A stretch of DNA of 64,000 nt, from assembly GCA_020466095.1 (NCBI GenBank), contig CM035807.1, forward strand, positions 78,950,428 to 79,014,427, read 5' to 3'. The notes beneath the pieces were generated by a model. The model made no database searches. It was not told the DNA's origin and saw nothing but the letters and a program-made list of their open reading frames with translations. The translations under genes were made by a program, and so were the position numbers. The DNA comes from Chlorops oryzae. Taxonomy: Eukaryota > Arthropoda > Insecta > Diptera > Chloropidae. Positions 16,798-29,611 of this stretch are shown piece by piece (the first letter of the stretch is position 1; each line of letters begins with the position of its first letter).

Positions 16798-18020
16798 GGC
16801 TAGATTATTATTTTTTTTTTTAATCTTCTTATCTATTACTAATTAAAATATTTTTATTTATTTTATTTCTTCAGGGATTTCAAAATAAATTTTTGATTTA
16901 ATATATAAAAAAAAATTTTTTTGTGTTTAAAATTTTCGAAGCCCATCAATGCTATATCGATTTAACAAATTTTTTTTCAACATTTCGAAGTGTCTACTAG
17001 CAACTGCCGTTTTCTGTTTCCAAGGCAGTTTTAAATGTTCATCGACATTGCATTTTTATATCGTGGAACGTTTATTATATTTTTTAAAAGATTTTCTATT
17101 CTATTGACTTGTAAATAAAACTAATAAAGGAAGGTTGAATTGGTTTAGCTGAAAATTATAAACCCATCCTCTATCTTTAGATATCCAACAATCAGTCTGA
17201 ACACATTCAAAAACAATTTTTCTCACAGTCGAACCACATTTCACAATTCAAACTTTAATTCCTTCGAGAATAGAAAATTTAAAAAATTGACACCTACCTA
17301 ATTACCCTCTTGTTACTACTCTGTTCATCCTATCAAGCTAAAGAGCTATCCATTAATTAGATAAGGGAGATTTTGACCATTTCGGACCACCCACAAACCC
17401 CACCAGGATGCCTTTTTCTGTTGATGTTTTCTTTAAAACTATCTGTTTTCAACAGTGACAAAATGCATTAAATGAAGAAATTAATTCATATCTCGTTTAT
17501 TTATGGCTTTGCTGATACTTATGAGGTCAATTCCAAGAGGGATATTTAAGTGTGCTCTTAGACTTGCCGATTTTAATCGCCGATTTTATTTTGTTTTTCT
17601 GTTCTATCGGCGAGACATTTCAGACACAATGACTTTAACCAATCGTTTTATTTTTTTATTTTTTTATTGAAGCTGTTTTTTTTTGGATGTTCTGGTTTAC
17701 TTGATTGAAAAATTTAAACGATTTACCTTTCAAATTTAAATCAAATTTAAAAAAGTAAAATAAAATTTTTAAAATTCAAATTTTTCATCTAACGGTCAGA
17801 AATGTCATAAATCGTCGTCAAATCGTTGGTATGAACGATTTGTACTCGTTCCATTTCGTCACCCTTCCCTTGCCAGTAATCAAAATATCGTTAAGAAAAA
17901 TCGCTCGAAAATTGGCATGTCTGAAAGCACACTAATACTATTTTTAGCAGTGTATTTGGCAGCCCTAGATACATCCCAGGTCCAGAGTTGCCGTTTTGGT
18001 ACATTTATACCAAATTTTAT
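16798..18020. other. Upstream region of dtr, no gene seen
   Basis: AT-rich sequence between the divergent dtr and STK11IP genes. A 90-codon frame at 17917-18189 begins with a hydrophobic stretch but runs into the repeat that starts at 18021, so it is not called. Confidence 0.5.
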
Positions 18021-18855
18021 CCCAGCCGGACATTATCGCATGCATGAAAAAATCATTACTGCAGAAGAAGTGAAGCACTCATATGTAAAGACGGCAATTG
18101 GTGCTTTTTCGAGTGATCTTCTAGTGAAAATATCACAGAAGCAAGAGCGCATTGCAACAGACTCTTCTTCAAATGAAATTTCCATTTGAAAGATGGTTGT
18201 ATACTTCTATTTTCAATGCAGATCCTCTGAAACTGTCATGACAAGATGTTTTTCAATCTGTGTGCTACAATTCTCAAAAATTTTATAATTTTTTTGTACT
18301 TAAGATGTTTTAAGAATTGAAACTTTTATGTCTTTCCAAAGGCGATAATGTGTCACAATAACGAAGTGACGAAATATGACCCTATCCGTCAATTTTTTAA
18401 AAATATTCATTGAAAAAATACAAGTTCGAAAGCGCTTATTAAAACATTAAAAAAATTTTGAAAATTTATTCTCCTTCTCCTCTCAGATCCCCGCCGCGAA
18501 TACATACAATTTTTTCAAATGAAATTCTCATTCCCGTTGGCACCATATTCTTTGTTCAGAATGATATTATGATTCTTGTTAGCAGCATATACTCTATTTT
18601 CAAATGAAATAATCATGCACGTTTAATTCATTTCAGCCAGCCAGCCTGTACTTTTTGCCCGAATGAAGTTTTCATGCGGACTAGGGTCATACACTCCTTT
18701 ACATAATGAATAACACATGAATTTTGAAGTACTGAATATAGCGGCCATCTCCTAACAAACTTCATTAGAAGTAAGGGTTAAGTAATGCGAGTAGTCGCAG
18801 TATGAATTTTCATCACTTCGGAAGTACTGTAGAAGTAGTGAAATTTCCGGCTGGG
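18021..18855 (+). mobile_element. CCCAGCCGG-ended DNA element, left copy
   Basis: Begins CCCAGCCGGACATTATCG and ends AAATTTCCGGCTGGG, so it has short terminal inverted repeats of CCCAGCCGG type. About 835 bp. An opposed homologous copy follows at 19071-20100, and a partial copy ends at 50034. No transposase is recognised. Confidence 0.6.
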
Positions 18856-19070
18856 ATAGTTATTTTTGTTTGGTCCATAAATATAAATTTTGGTACATTT
18901 TTTCCAAAATGCTCAGCATGCATCCCGAGCGGAAATTATGTTCATTCAGTGCTTAGCTCTTATTAAACGTTTTCAAAACTTGTAATCCTTGATTAAATGT
19001 TTTTATTTCTGACCTAAGACCAACAATGCGATTGTGATCCATATAATCCGAGAGCTACCCATATAAAGGT

Positions 19071-20100
19071 CTCAGCCGGAAATTTGACTACTTCTGCACT
19101 ACTTCCGAAGTGTTGAAAATTCATACTGCGACTAGTCGCATTAATAACCCATACTTCCAATGAGGTTTGTTAGCACATGGCAGCTGCTTTCATTACTTCA
19201 AAATTCATGTATTATTCATTAGGAAACGAAGTGAATGGCCCTAGTTCGCACGAAAACTTCATATGAGAAAAGAGTGCATACTGTTCACATGATGAAAATA
19301 TAATTTGGAAAAAAGTATAAAGTGGCAACGCGAATGAGAAATTTCATTTGAAAAAATAGTATACGCGACAGGGAACTGAGAGAAGAAAAAGAAAATATTT
19401 TTCTTGAAACATCTTAAGTACAACCAAATTTTAAAGCTTCTGAGAATTGTAGCACACAGATTGAAAAACATTTCGTTGTCATGAAAATTTCATAGGATCT
19501 TCATTGAAAATAGGAGTTATCAACTCTCTTATAAATGAAAATTTCATTGGAAGAAGGGTCTGATGCAACGAGCTCTTGCTTCTGTGACATTTTCACTAGA
19601 AGATCATTCGAAAAAGCACTAATTGAGCTCTTTAGTAGTGTCCGACCGAAGGTTCGGCTTCGGTAATCGGCATAATCGGCCAATTCTTAATCTTCGGCTT
19701 CGGCTGGAAAAAGCCGAATATTTTAGCCGAATATTTTTGCATTTTAATGGAAGTAAAAAAGTCACGATAGATTTTCAATTGCTTCATTGAGACCTTTTAC
19801 ACTAGTGAATTATTGCCGTAAATTCTCACTTTGTGGGCGACTAAAGCGAAAGAATTTAGAGAAAATTTGAGCGGTTTTTTTTGTGCTTGTCAAATGAATA
19901 AAGACTGATTTTGTTTCCTTACTGTAAAATGTTTTGCATTCGGCTTCGGCCTTCGGTCTTCGGCCGAAGTCTTCAACTCTGCCGATTGTTCGGCTTCGGC
20001 TAAAAATCCACCTTCGGTCGGACACTACTCTTTAGAAATGAATGCTTCACTACTTCCGCATTAATGATTTTTTCATGCATGCGATAATGTCCGGCTGGGG
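19071..20100 (-). mobile_element. CCCAGCCGG-ended DNA element, right copy, opposite orientation
   Basis: Reads CAGCCGGAAATTTGAC at the left and GCGATAATGTCCGGCTGGGG at the right: the left copy reversed. After removing the nested 392-bp insertion and one 8-bp duplication it is about 630 bp; it lacks an internal ~180 bp of the left copy. The pair forms a roughly 2-kb head-to-head inverted structure upstream of STK11IP. Confidence 0.6.
19636..20027. mobile_element. hAT-type MITE nested in the right CCCAGCCGG copy
   Basis: Terminal inverted repeats TAGTGTCCGACCGAAGG and CCTTCGGTCGGACACTA are exact. The 8-bp target duplication CTCTTTAG is perfect at 19628-19635 and 20028-20035. Subterminal parts are rich in TTCGGCTTCGG words on both sides. 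392 bp, no coding frame. The 8-bp duplication points to the hAT superfamily. Confidence 0.9.
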
Positions 20101-20290
20101 TATGGTAAATTTTGCGGTCTAAAAAAATATTAGTTAAACGGCAACCATGCCCAGATCAACTCAGTCAACAATTGTCATTCTACAGTGAACTGCGCGAGAA
20201 GAAGAAGAAGCACGACATTTGTGATGACATTTTTCAACAAAACAAAAGCAAAGGCAAAACGATAAACAAGTATTGAAACGACGTATTATA

Positions 20291-23200
20291 ATGGATCCAC
20301 AAAAAATTACAGAATTAGCGAAACTGTTTCGATGCAATGGGGATAAAATCTTAAGTTCCGAATTCACATTGACACTATCAGGTAAATCTAAATTTTGACA
20401 TTATAAGTTCATATGAATATGTTTTCATGTTTTATCCAAATAATCCCAGATAATTGGGTTTATTTTTAGAACTTATTTGAACAATTTTCACTTTTTGGGA
20501 AGGGCTGTCATAAAACGTAATTGATTCCTAATGATCATTAACGGTAGACGGTTCATTCGTTGATAGTGTGACTCACTTCTTTCTAATCTTTTGTTATGTT
20601 TTTTTTTTTTTTTTTTGTCTTAAGTGGAACACAATTACATCAGTCTTGAATACTTTAATCTCAAGTGACAGTAACATAGTCCATTTCTAAATCATTCCCT
20701 TTTGTCATAAGTAGGTCAGTCAATAGCACAAAGAGAATAAATACAAATAATTAACAATTGAATATGTATGTTTTTATATAAATTTGTTTTGCTTTTCCAG
20801 TTGGTCTCTTATTAATGACAAATTTTTTTTTTTTTCTCTCTCTGCCAGGATCATTACTCCGTGCATTGAATGACTCCTTTACGCTAATCACAGATTCCGT
20901 AAAGATTCGTGGCCCACAACAGCAATTCGAAGTAACAAAACCAATCAATTCGAAATCAACCGTCTTCTATGATCTTCAATTGGTACATGATTTTGTACAA
21001 AAGACCACATTACTATGTATTATCCATTATCCGACGGAAGAATACTTTACTGGAGCGATTGACATAAGCAAATTTCGAGCGCTAAAGCGTTTGGAAATAA
21101 GAAAAGTCCATGTCAATCAAATTGTGGGCATACAATCATTTCGTGCACAACTTCAGCAACTCATTTGCATAAAGAGTCTCGATAGCGTCGATGATATTAT
21201 AACGCATTGTGGCGGTGACAACTCGAATGGTTTCGTCTGGAATGAACTTAAGATTGCGGACTTTAGTTACAATAATCTTCAAACTGTCGATAGCTCATTA
21301 GAATTCGCACAATATCTGCAGCAGTTAAATCTACGTCATAATAAACTCCATAGCGTAGAAGCACTCAAATGGCTGCCACATTTGAAGTCATTAGATTTAA
21401 GTTATAATTGCCTGCAGTGTATACCACAATTTCATAAGGATGCCTATAAGAGACTTCAAACGCTAAATATGAGCAATAATTGCGTTGAGGATCTTTTGGG
21501 CATATCGAAAATGGATGCCTTAACGGAATTGGATCTATCCGATAATTGTCTACTCGACCATACAATCTTACTTCCCATTAGTGCGTTAATAACATTGAAG
21601 TATTTAAATTTATATGGCAATCCGCTTGCTTGTCATCCAAAGCATCGATTGGCGACATCGCAATTTTTACACAAAAATACCTCAACCGTTAAGTTTCTGC
21701 TCGACTTAGAGCCATTGTCGAAGAACGAGAAAGCCATAACTGGGAAGCATCAATTACGTTTTGCTAATTCGTTAAGCCGCTACACCATACAATCGTCGTC
21801 ATCGTCGATAAGTTCGAGCAAACGCGAAACTCCAAGCACACAGACTCCTGCATCCAGTATTGGCTCATTACAGTCCTTTAAGTTTCAGGATAAAAATGAA
21901 ACGGAAAATAAAACAGAGATCCCAGTTAGTATAAGAAAGAAATCCTCGAAAATTCGTATGGTCGAGATTGAAGATGAAACAGCGACCACTACACAACAAA
22001 CAAATGTGGAGTTTAACGTTGCTCTTGCTGACAATGATGAGCCCTCGATTTCAGATGAAAGTAAGAACAAAATTCAAGATGAAAAGAAATGGAGAAATTC
22101 TTCTTTAACTCAATCCATATTGAATGAGCCTAGCACGGATCATTTGGAAACGAAAAAGCATATTGAAAACCTCCGAGGAAAGTACGGATCGGAATGGTTG
22201 CAAGCAGACAAAGCGGAAATGATACATAGTGTCATGGGTGCGTAACAATTCGCGAATTTACATTTACATATTTATGATTTTAAAATATGTTTGTATAATT
22301 TTAATACAGGAATCGAAACGGACAACAGTTCAGCACTGAGAAATGGTAACGAAGAACGGGAAGCGTCGAAAGCACTTTTTAATGATTATTTGGGTGAATT
22401 GGCAGCGAACGCCGGAGAGCAGCAAGATCAGGTGAATGCAACAGATATTGAGATACGCACATCAACACCATTAAACGAGTTCAATTTCAAGGATCAAATT
22501 CAAGATAAAGGACCCAAATATACACCCATTAAAAGTTCACAAAATGATGATACGTTGTATCTAAGCATGGAAAATTCGCAATCAAATAAAAATGACGAGA
22601 ATTCACTTTATAAAACGCCAAATGACTCAAATGCCAATGGATCATCTGACAAAGAACAAACAGAGACCCAGGAATGCGATGAAAAAGAAGACTTGTTGAA
22701 AAATATTTATTCAAACAACAATGATGCAGAATCGGAAGGTAATCGCCATTATCATTCTTTACAAACAATTTTCCGAAATCACATTACAATTTCTTTTTAG
22801 ATTCTGAGCCTGAGGAAGAGGAGACCTATATAGTTTACGCCGAAAATAGCAATACTGCATTATTTCTTACACTCTCCGAAAACTATTTACGTGTAAAGGA
22901 CACTTGGACGCAAAGGTAAGGAATTTTGTTTGCGTTTAAAATCTTTTTTGGGAATTTCAATGGTTATTTTCATTTTAAGGACAAAAACGAAATGGAGTCT
23001 GAAGATTTTAGAGTCCTGTGAACGCATAAAAGCCAATACAATACGCATTCATTTTGATACGATAAAAGCAGATAAACGGGAACGAATCTTTACTGTTGAA
23101 GATGGTCTATGTCAGGTAATTGATCTCTGTGGGTCGCCAACTATTTGAAATATTTTAAAATTTTTTAATTTTTTTTTAAGGATTTGGAAAAGAAGTTGCG

Positions 23201-26200
23201 TGCAATTCTGTCTAAACGTGACCTTAGCGAAATGAATCAAACAATCTACCGCTGTGTAAATTGTTCATGTCAATTTTCTCGTGAAAATAAAACGATACAA
23301 ATGTTCCCCGTACAAGGTGCATAAATTCATTGCTGTTTAGCCTTTTAAAATTAAAATTAATTGTTCTCATATCTCAGAGCTTCGTTGTCCGGACTGCAAT
23401 AGCATTTTCATTGCTGAAATACACGAAATGCCCAAGTCTCTGGAGAAACATAAACAAACTGTAACTGAGAATAAATTATCACCAGCAACGATTGTCGAAG
23501 AGTCTCCGTTAACAAAGACACGAACTTTAGCGAAGCCTGCTTCATTGAGTACGATACAACAAACGCATTCTGTGGACTCTGTTGAAGCCGAACCAGAATC
23601 CAGCAACAGTATTGGTAAATTGAAAATTTTTAATTTCCGTAAAGCGTAGCATTTGTATAAATCAAAGCATTAACATTTATATTTGTTAACGTTGTATGTT
23701 AAAAATTTTGTCATTTTATATATCTAACTCAAAAATGATTTTATTTTTATTTTTATTTCTTTCTTTCCACGTTTTGCATGCGCACACAACAAATTCGCAA
23801 ATTGAATACATAACTGCTTCCCCTTTCAACATAATTTCTGTCATAAACTCTCGATACATTCTTTGAATTCCATAACCCAAAAAAAAAAAAAACAAAAAAC
23901 AAAAAACTATCACCGTCTAATGGTAAAGGATCAGGCCAGCTCACCGCCCATAATATCTCAAGAACGAGGAGTACGCGCAAGCAAGCAAAGAAAAGTTAAT
24001 ATAAAGTCTTAATATAATTCCTTTTGGAACTAACAATTCCGAACTATAAGCGCAGCATTGAAAGAAAGTTGAAAATTTCACAAAAAATAAGCCTCATTTT
24101 AAATTTATTCGGCTTATTTTAGTGGTCACGCATGCCAGTTGCTCAAGGAGTATATATTGGAGGATAATCTAATTGAAGACCGTCAGTTTATCTTTGGAAA
24201 TTTCAAAAACTAAATTTATATACTCTGAAGACTTTTGACAAAACTTTTTAGTGTGAAGCATAACCCTAAGCTCTATAATCCTTGCCAGCAATCCACACGA
24301 ATCACTTTTAACTAACAAAATCATGTTCCACTTGGCAACGGTGCGATTTACTGGTATGTGTTGACAAACACTAAACAATCTGCATAGGGATGTCCAAAAT
24401 TTAAGATTTATACAAATTCATCAATGCTGCCTTTATCTAAAAAAAAAAAAAAAAAAAATTGTTCTTATAATTTCAAAAGTCCAATAGCTAACAGCTTTAA
24501 TTATTAATCGCAGGCTCAGCTAATTCATTGAACGAGTCTTCGTCTTGTTCGAAAATCAGTGCACACACACAATCCTCCTTCGATTCAAATCAATCGGTTG
24601 TTGGAAGTACGAATAGCGAGCGTGATTTGGAATTCAATGTGAATGGAGAAAGTGATGTGGACGTCATTTCGAATCCAAGTCAGTCGAGTATCGAAGTGTT
24701 GGATCAGGTATACTTCGATGCGAGAATATCACAGCAACCAAATTTAGCGACAATAGACGATAATAGCTATAAGCAATCACATACCGATTGGCCAAGTGAT
24801 ATTGGAGCAGCCGTGGCCAGTGAAGTTGATTCCAGTGATATTCTTGAAAATGCTTCAGCCAAAACAATAATAAATGGAGATAATCAAACTAAGATGGGAT
24901 CTACCATAAGTCCATTGGCGCATCTTCAGCTAACTGAGAGCAGTTCTTCGGGCTCCGTGACTGATAGCATATGCACGGCCTATTCAACTAACCAATTACA
25001 GAGCAATAAAGAGAAAACAGATTCAAACAATCTATTGGCCAGCGAACGAGTCGCGACAACAGGAGCTGGAAATAAGGCAAATCACGAGAAAACTGCTATC
25101 AGAGATAACTCGAAAAAGGAGGACAACAGTGGACTCACATCAATGTTTGGTGGTAAGTTCAATTGAAAAATATTCCAAATGATTGAAGGACAATATAAAT
25201 TTGTTATTCTACCTCTTAGCACTTTTCCAATCAACCAATGCATTGATGTCCAGTTCAAAGAAATTAATTGATGTTGAAACAACTGCTAACATTAAATCAG
25301 GCGAGAAACTACCAAATCAGAGTGACAGCAAAGCAGTCAAGTTATCGGATCGCAAAGTTGTGCCTTATAAGTTTAATTACATGGACTTCAATGATATTGA
25401 TCATCGTTTGAAATTGTATTTTTACCAAACCAAATTTGAAGGCGAGGGTGAACACTTTAAGTGGCTTGTTCGTGGGCGCATCTACAACGAGAAGACACGA
25501 ACATTGTTCTTCGGCATTGTGGCGATGTCAACAAGTCGATTGTATGTGATGGAAGCGTTCGCACCAGAAAGTGATGTCGTGACAAATTGGTTGAAGCACA
25601 TTCTAAGTTTTAGCATGGATCGTTTGGAATGTGTTCAACAGCTGCCGTGGAAAATCGGCATTACTTTTACTGTACGCAATTGGGGTAATTTTTCGCTATT
25701 GCTACAGGATATTCCTCGCACCGATAGTCTTCTCCTATATTTTGCAAGTAAGCTATGATAATAAAATCGGAAATGATTTGTCGGATAAATTTTATAAATA
25801 ATTCTCTTATCTAGATAACAATCTGCCAATACAGTGTGAACTGCTACATCAACCCGCCGAGTGCATAACAACGCGTCTCAATGATGCTGTCAGTGGTGAG
25901 AAGCTTAATATGTTTGCACTTCTCAATGGCTCTGAGATAAGCTGTGACAATGCGAAACGAAGTTTTCAATTTTGTGGTCTCCTCACAACTGATTCTCATC
26001 TGTATATAACATCAAATAAATTAAATTGGATTTCACAATCACATTCGGATGTAAATTTCGATCCTGATGATTATGAACTGAAGCGCTGTATAACGCAATT
26101 CATGAATAACTTGGTCGATGTGGAGAACACCGATGAGCGTGTTCGAGTGATCAACTTTCTTGACGAGACTCAAAATAAATGTGAAACTTGGAGACTTACG

Positions 26201-26290
26201 TTTGAGACAAAAGAGAATGCTGATTGTTGTTTACATGCAATTGGACAAGCTTGGGAAAAACTCTTTGGTGTTTCACTTTTTGGCACATAA
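20291..26290 (+). CDS. STK11IP: Serine/threonine kinase 11-interacting protein homologue (LIP1 family)
   Basis: Ten exons: 20291-20381, 20849-22237, 22310-22738, 22801-22915, 22980-23115, 23181-23316, 23378-23614, 24514-25152, 25220-25747, 25815-26290. All junctions are GT..AG and phases sum to 1391 residues (human about 1090). In this family the protein binds the LKB1/STK11 kinase and has been placed at endolysosomal membranes. The N-terminus MDPQKITELAKLFRCNGDK and the LIP1 region precede leucine-rich repeats (about 150-330: LKIADFSYNNLQTV, LQQLNLRHNKLHSV, LKSLDLSYNCLQCI, LKYLNLYGNPLACH). A conserved IENLRGKYGSEWLQ motif lies near 480. Cysteines RCVNC (about 745-748) and RCPDC (about 769-772) form a likely zinc-binding pair. 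The conserved C-terminal region includes IDHRLKLYFYQTKF and IGQAWEKLFGVSL at the end. Serine-rich linkers lie between. The 899-bp intron 23615-24513 could hide a small exon. AATAAA at 26853-26858. Confidence 0.93.
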
Positions 26291-27569
26291 TGACTGTCGG
26301 AAAACATCGCAATAGATCATGAAAAACTTCACTGTGGTATATTAGTTATAACATGTTTGGTTTCTTGCAAATATCACGTCAAAGACGAATATTCAACTGG
26401 AAGAAGTACCTATCTATATATGAAGATATATCAAAAACAGACTCAATAGTATAAGAACCCATTCGTGCATTGAAGGTAGACGGAGTAAATCAAAATTATT
26501 TGCATTAAAGGTCACATTATACATTTACCATGTTAATGATATCAATTTAAAACGGCGCCTGAAGTCCTTTTTATAAGTCGTTTTCTTAAGAAAGTAACTC
26601 AAATGTCTTTTTGTCATGACGGTTATAATGTTTTTGCTTTTTTCACTTATTGACAAACATATCTGTATATTTTACTTATATTTTTTTTATTTTTGTTTTA
26701 AAATGTAAATAATTTTTAAGATGCGTATTTAAAATGTATAAAATGTATGAAAAGATTTCGCCAGCATGTATATATCTTTTATAACAAAGTCTAAGCAATC
26801 AAAACTGCTTTAAAAAACTGTTAAAATCTATGTTGCAGGAAATATTAAAAAAAATAAAAATATATTGAGGAATTCAAGAGAATTTTTTTTTTATGATTGA
26901 AGGGATAGTGATAGGCCAAAAGTTTTGTTCGCCAAGGAAAGCCTGATAGCACATGCTTATCTTAAGGCTAAACTTAAACTGCTTCAATAAGTACCAGCGA
27001 TGTAGTCCAAGTTTCATTTTCTCTTAACGAAAGTTCCTTGTTCTTTTTATATCCATTATGGTCAATAGTAACTTTTTACAAGCATCTGGCATTAATTACT
27101 TCATAGAGAACAGATTAACGACAGAGCCTCCGAATCAGAGCCAATTTCTTAGAAATCTAAAACTTTTTTACCCTATACTGCATTGATATATGTATTAAAC
27201 AAGCGGGGAAAATTGTTTCGACATAAATATTTTTATTAACCCTCCACTAGATGGAATATTGGATAATTGGGAAATATTTTTTCACTTTCAAATATTTTAT
27301 TAAATCTTTACTGCATGATATAAGTATTAAAACAATTACAAACCAATTTTTTTTTTTGCAGTAAACGGTTTAATTAAGGCTTAAAACATAATGCTGTGCT
27401 TATCGGAAATCTCAACAACCGGTAGTCCTTGTGGGTAAATCCCAGGAAAAAAACAATATTTTAACTTTTTTTTAATGAAAATCACAGTAAATCGAACACA
27501 TAAGCATCGAATCAACAAAACTACATAAAATAGAAACTTACTTATTCGGCAAAAAACTTATTTATTTAA
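26291..27569. other. STK11IP 3' region and intergenic sequence
   Basis: Likely 3' untranslated region to about 26.9 kb, then AT-rich sequence. No coding frame seen. Confidence 0.5.
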
Positions 27570-27695
27570 CCCATTAACGCCCAGTGATATCGTTTGATAT
27601 CACGGATTTTCTGCAAAACCATTAAATTCAAATATGTACTTATAAATAAAATAAAAAGACGAAGGTTTTTATTTTGATGTGTGGGCGTTAGTGGG
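27570..27695. mobile_element. piggyBac-type MITE (TTAA duplication)
   Basis: Ends CCCATTAACGCCCA and TGGGCGTTAGTGGG pair at 13 of 14 positions and are flanked by TTAA at 27566-27569 and 27696-27699. 126 bp. Inside is a palindrome GTGATATC..GATATCAC. A related fragment (ATTAACGCCCAAGAGGGTTAA) occurs at about 37771-37791. Confidence 0.7.
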
Positions 27696-27699
27696 TTAA

Positions 27700-28517
27700 T
27701 CGATCTTTTGATGATTTTCATCATATTTTTTTCAAAAATTAATGTTTTTCTCGATTTTTCTCATTTTTTCGATCTTTAAACCCACCCTTCTTAAAAATAT
27801 TCTTAACGGACAAATTTGAAAGTTATGCTTTTTTTTAAATCTAAAAATGGCGAAGGGGTTGTCCATTAATTACGTGAGATTTTTATTACTATTTTCACGT
27901 TGGAGTTTTAAGTCTTTGCTCTATCTCTTTCGCTTTTTATAACAGAACTGTCTGCTCAAAGAATAAAATAAATAAAAATTCTACAGAAATCAAACGAAAT
28001 CAGGAACGTTTAATTTTTTGTTTTTAACATTTGAATATTTCGACATTATTTTAATTTATAGCATACATTTAGGGTAATGTTAAAAAAGTAGAATTGCAAA
28101 AAAAAAAAAATTGGTGTCTAAAGTCAATTTACGGACGATAGTTTTACGTGATAACGTCATCAGAACACACTCATTATGTTCATAAAAGGGAGCATTCAAG
28201 TATCAAGTATCATATCAAGTATTTTAGATCCCTGTCAGTGAAAATATTATGTTGCTCTATTATTTTCTTTAAAAATACAAGATTCAGAAATTTGTCTTTG
28301 ATTTTCAAAGTTTGTTCACATATCCAAAGAGTATGTTATGCTAAAACAGAATATAATGTACTCTTTCGTTGTTTTTAAAAATCAAACACTGAAAGCATGA
28401 AATCGAGGAAAGAAAGACAACGTTCTAAATGAAGACAATACAAAAGCCAGGAATTTCGTAGAAGCAATCACGGCAAGAACAAAACAATCGGACTTCTCGC
28501 CTCAACAAATTGAGAAG
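27700..28517. other. Intergenic, no gene seen
   Basis: AT-rich; no supported frame or clear repeat. Confidence 0.4.
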
Positions 28518-29603
28518 TAGAGCTGGAGAAACAATCGATAGCACTATCGATACTATCGATAGTTTCAAACTATCAAAAACATCGATGGTTTTTGAAGACT
28601 ATCGATAGTTTTGATTCATGGACATTTAATTTAGCATTGGCAAGGTGGTGCTGGCGTTGACAGAGGGCTTTCTTGTTTTTGAAATGGCCAGATTCCTAAA
28701 AATGCCTTAATTTAGATTAAATTAATTCATCTTTCGATTATCAAAATTATCGATTGTCAAAATTATCGATAATCGAAATTATCGATGATGATGGTGAGGT
28801 TGGTGATGATGATTGTGATGATGATGGTGATGACGATGGTGATGATGGTGATGATGGTGTTGATGGTGTTGATGATGTTGATGGTGATGTGATGGTGATG
28901 ATGGTGTTGATGGTGTTGGATGGTGTTGATGGTGTTGATGGTGTTGATGGTGTTGATGGTGTTGATGGTGTTGATGGTGTTGATGGTGTTGATGGTGATG
29001 ATGCTGTTGATGGTGATAATGGTATTGATGGTGTTGATGATGTTTTTGATGGTGATGGAGATGTTGATGGTTATGATGATGATGGTGATGGTGATAATTA
29101 TGGTGATGTTGATGGTTATGATGGTGATGATGTTGTTGATGGTGATGATGGTGTTGATGATGATGATGATGGTGATGATGTGTATGATGGTGTTGATGTG
29201 TGATGATGGTGTTGATGGTGTTGATGGTGTTGATGGTGGTTGGATGGTGTTGGTGATGGTGATGATGGTGTTGATGGTGTTGATGGTGATGATGGTGTTG
29301 ATGGTGATGATGATGATGGTGGTTGGGATTTTGATGATTATGATGGATGTGTGATGGTGGTTGGGTATGGTTGATGATGATGTGAGATGATGGTGATAGT
29401 GGTGATCGATGGTGATGATGTGTGTTGGTTGGTTATGATGATGTAGATGATGTGAGGTGGGATGATGGTGTTGGTGGTGTGATGATGCTGATGGTGAGGT
29501 TGGTGATGATGTATGGTGAGGTGTTTGTGATGATGTGGTGATGATGTGAGATGATGGTGTGTTGAAATTTTAAAATATACCTTCCGATAGTTCTCCAGCT
29601 CCA
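28518..29603. mobile_element. Inverted-repeat (probably hAT) element enclosing a minisatellite
   Basis: Left end TAGAGCTGGAGAA and right end TTCTCCAGCTCCA are inverted matches (12 of 13). Flanking 8-mers TTGAGAAG (28510-28517) and CTGAGATG (29604-29611) agree at six positions, consistent with a decayed 8-bp duplication. The left subterminal part holds repeated ATCGAT/TATCGATAG words. Most of the interior is the GAT-rich minisatellite. Confidence 0.5.
28784..29563. repeat. GAT/GTT minisatellite
   Basis: About 780 bp of GATGGT/GTTGAT units. The purest block is eight perfect tandem copies of the 9-mer GGTGTTGAT at 28922-28993; the rest mixes GATGGT and GTTGAT units. The open frames across it (poly-Asp/Gly/Val, or Met-Val-Leu) are products of the repeat and not genes. 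Confidence 0.92.
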
Positions 29604-29611
29604 CTGAGATG

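Noticed and set aside
17917..18189. 90-codon secreted-type protein
   Set aside because: The hydrophobic start lies in unique sequence but the rest is the repeat starting at 18021; no splice or homology support.
23933..23996. Extra small exon of STK11IP inside intron 7
   Set aside because: An open stretch follows an AG, but no GT donor in a fitting phase was found and the exon 7 to exon 8 join is in frame without it.
28754..29354. Two open frames of 149 and 144 codons (Asp/Gly/Val-rich and Met/Val/Leu-rich)
   Set aside because: They are translations of the GATGGT/GTTGAT minisatellite; every frame of such a repeat stays open.
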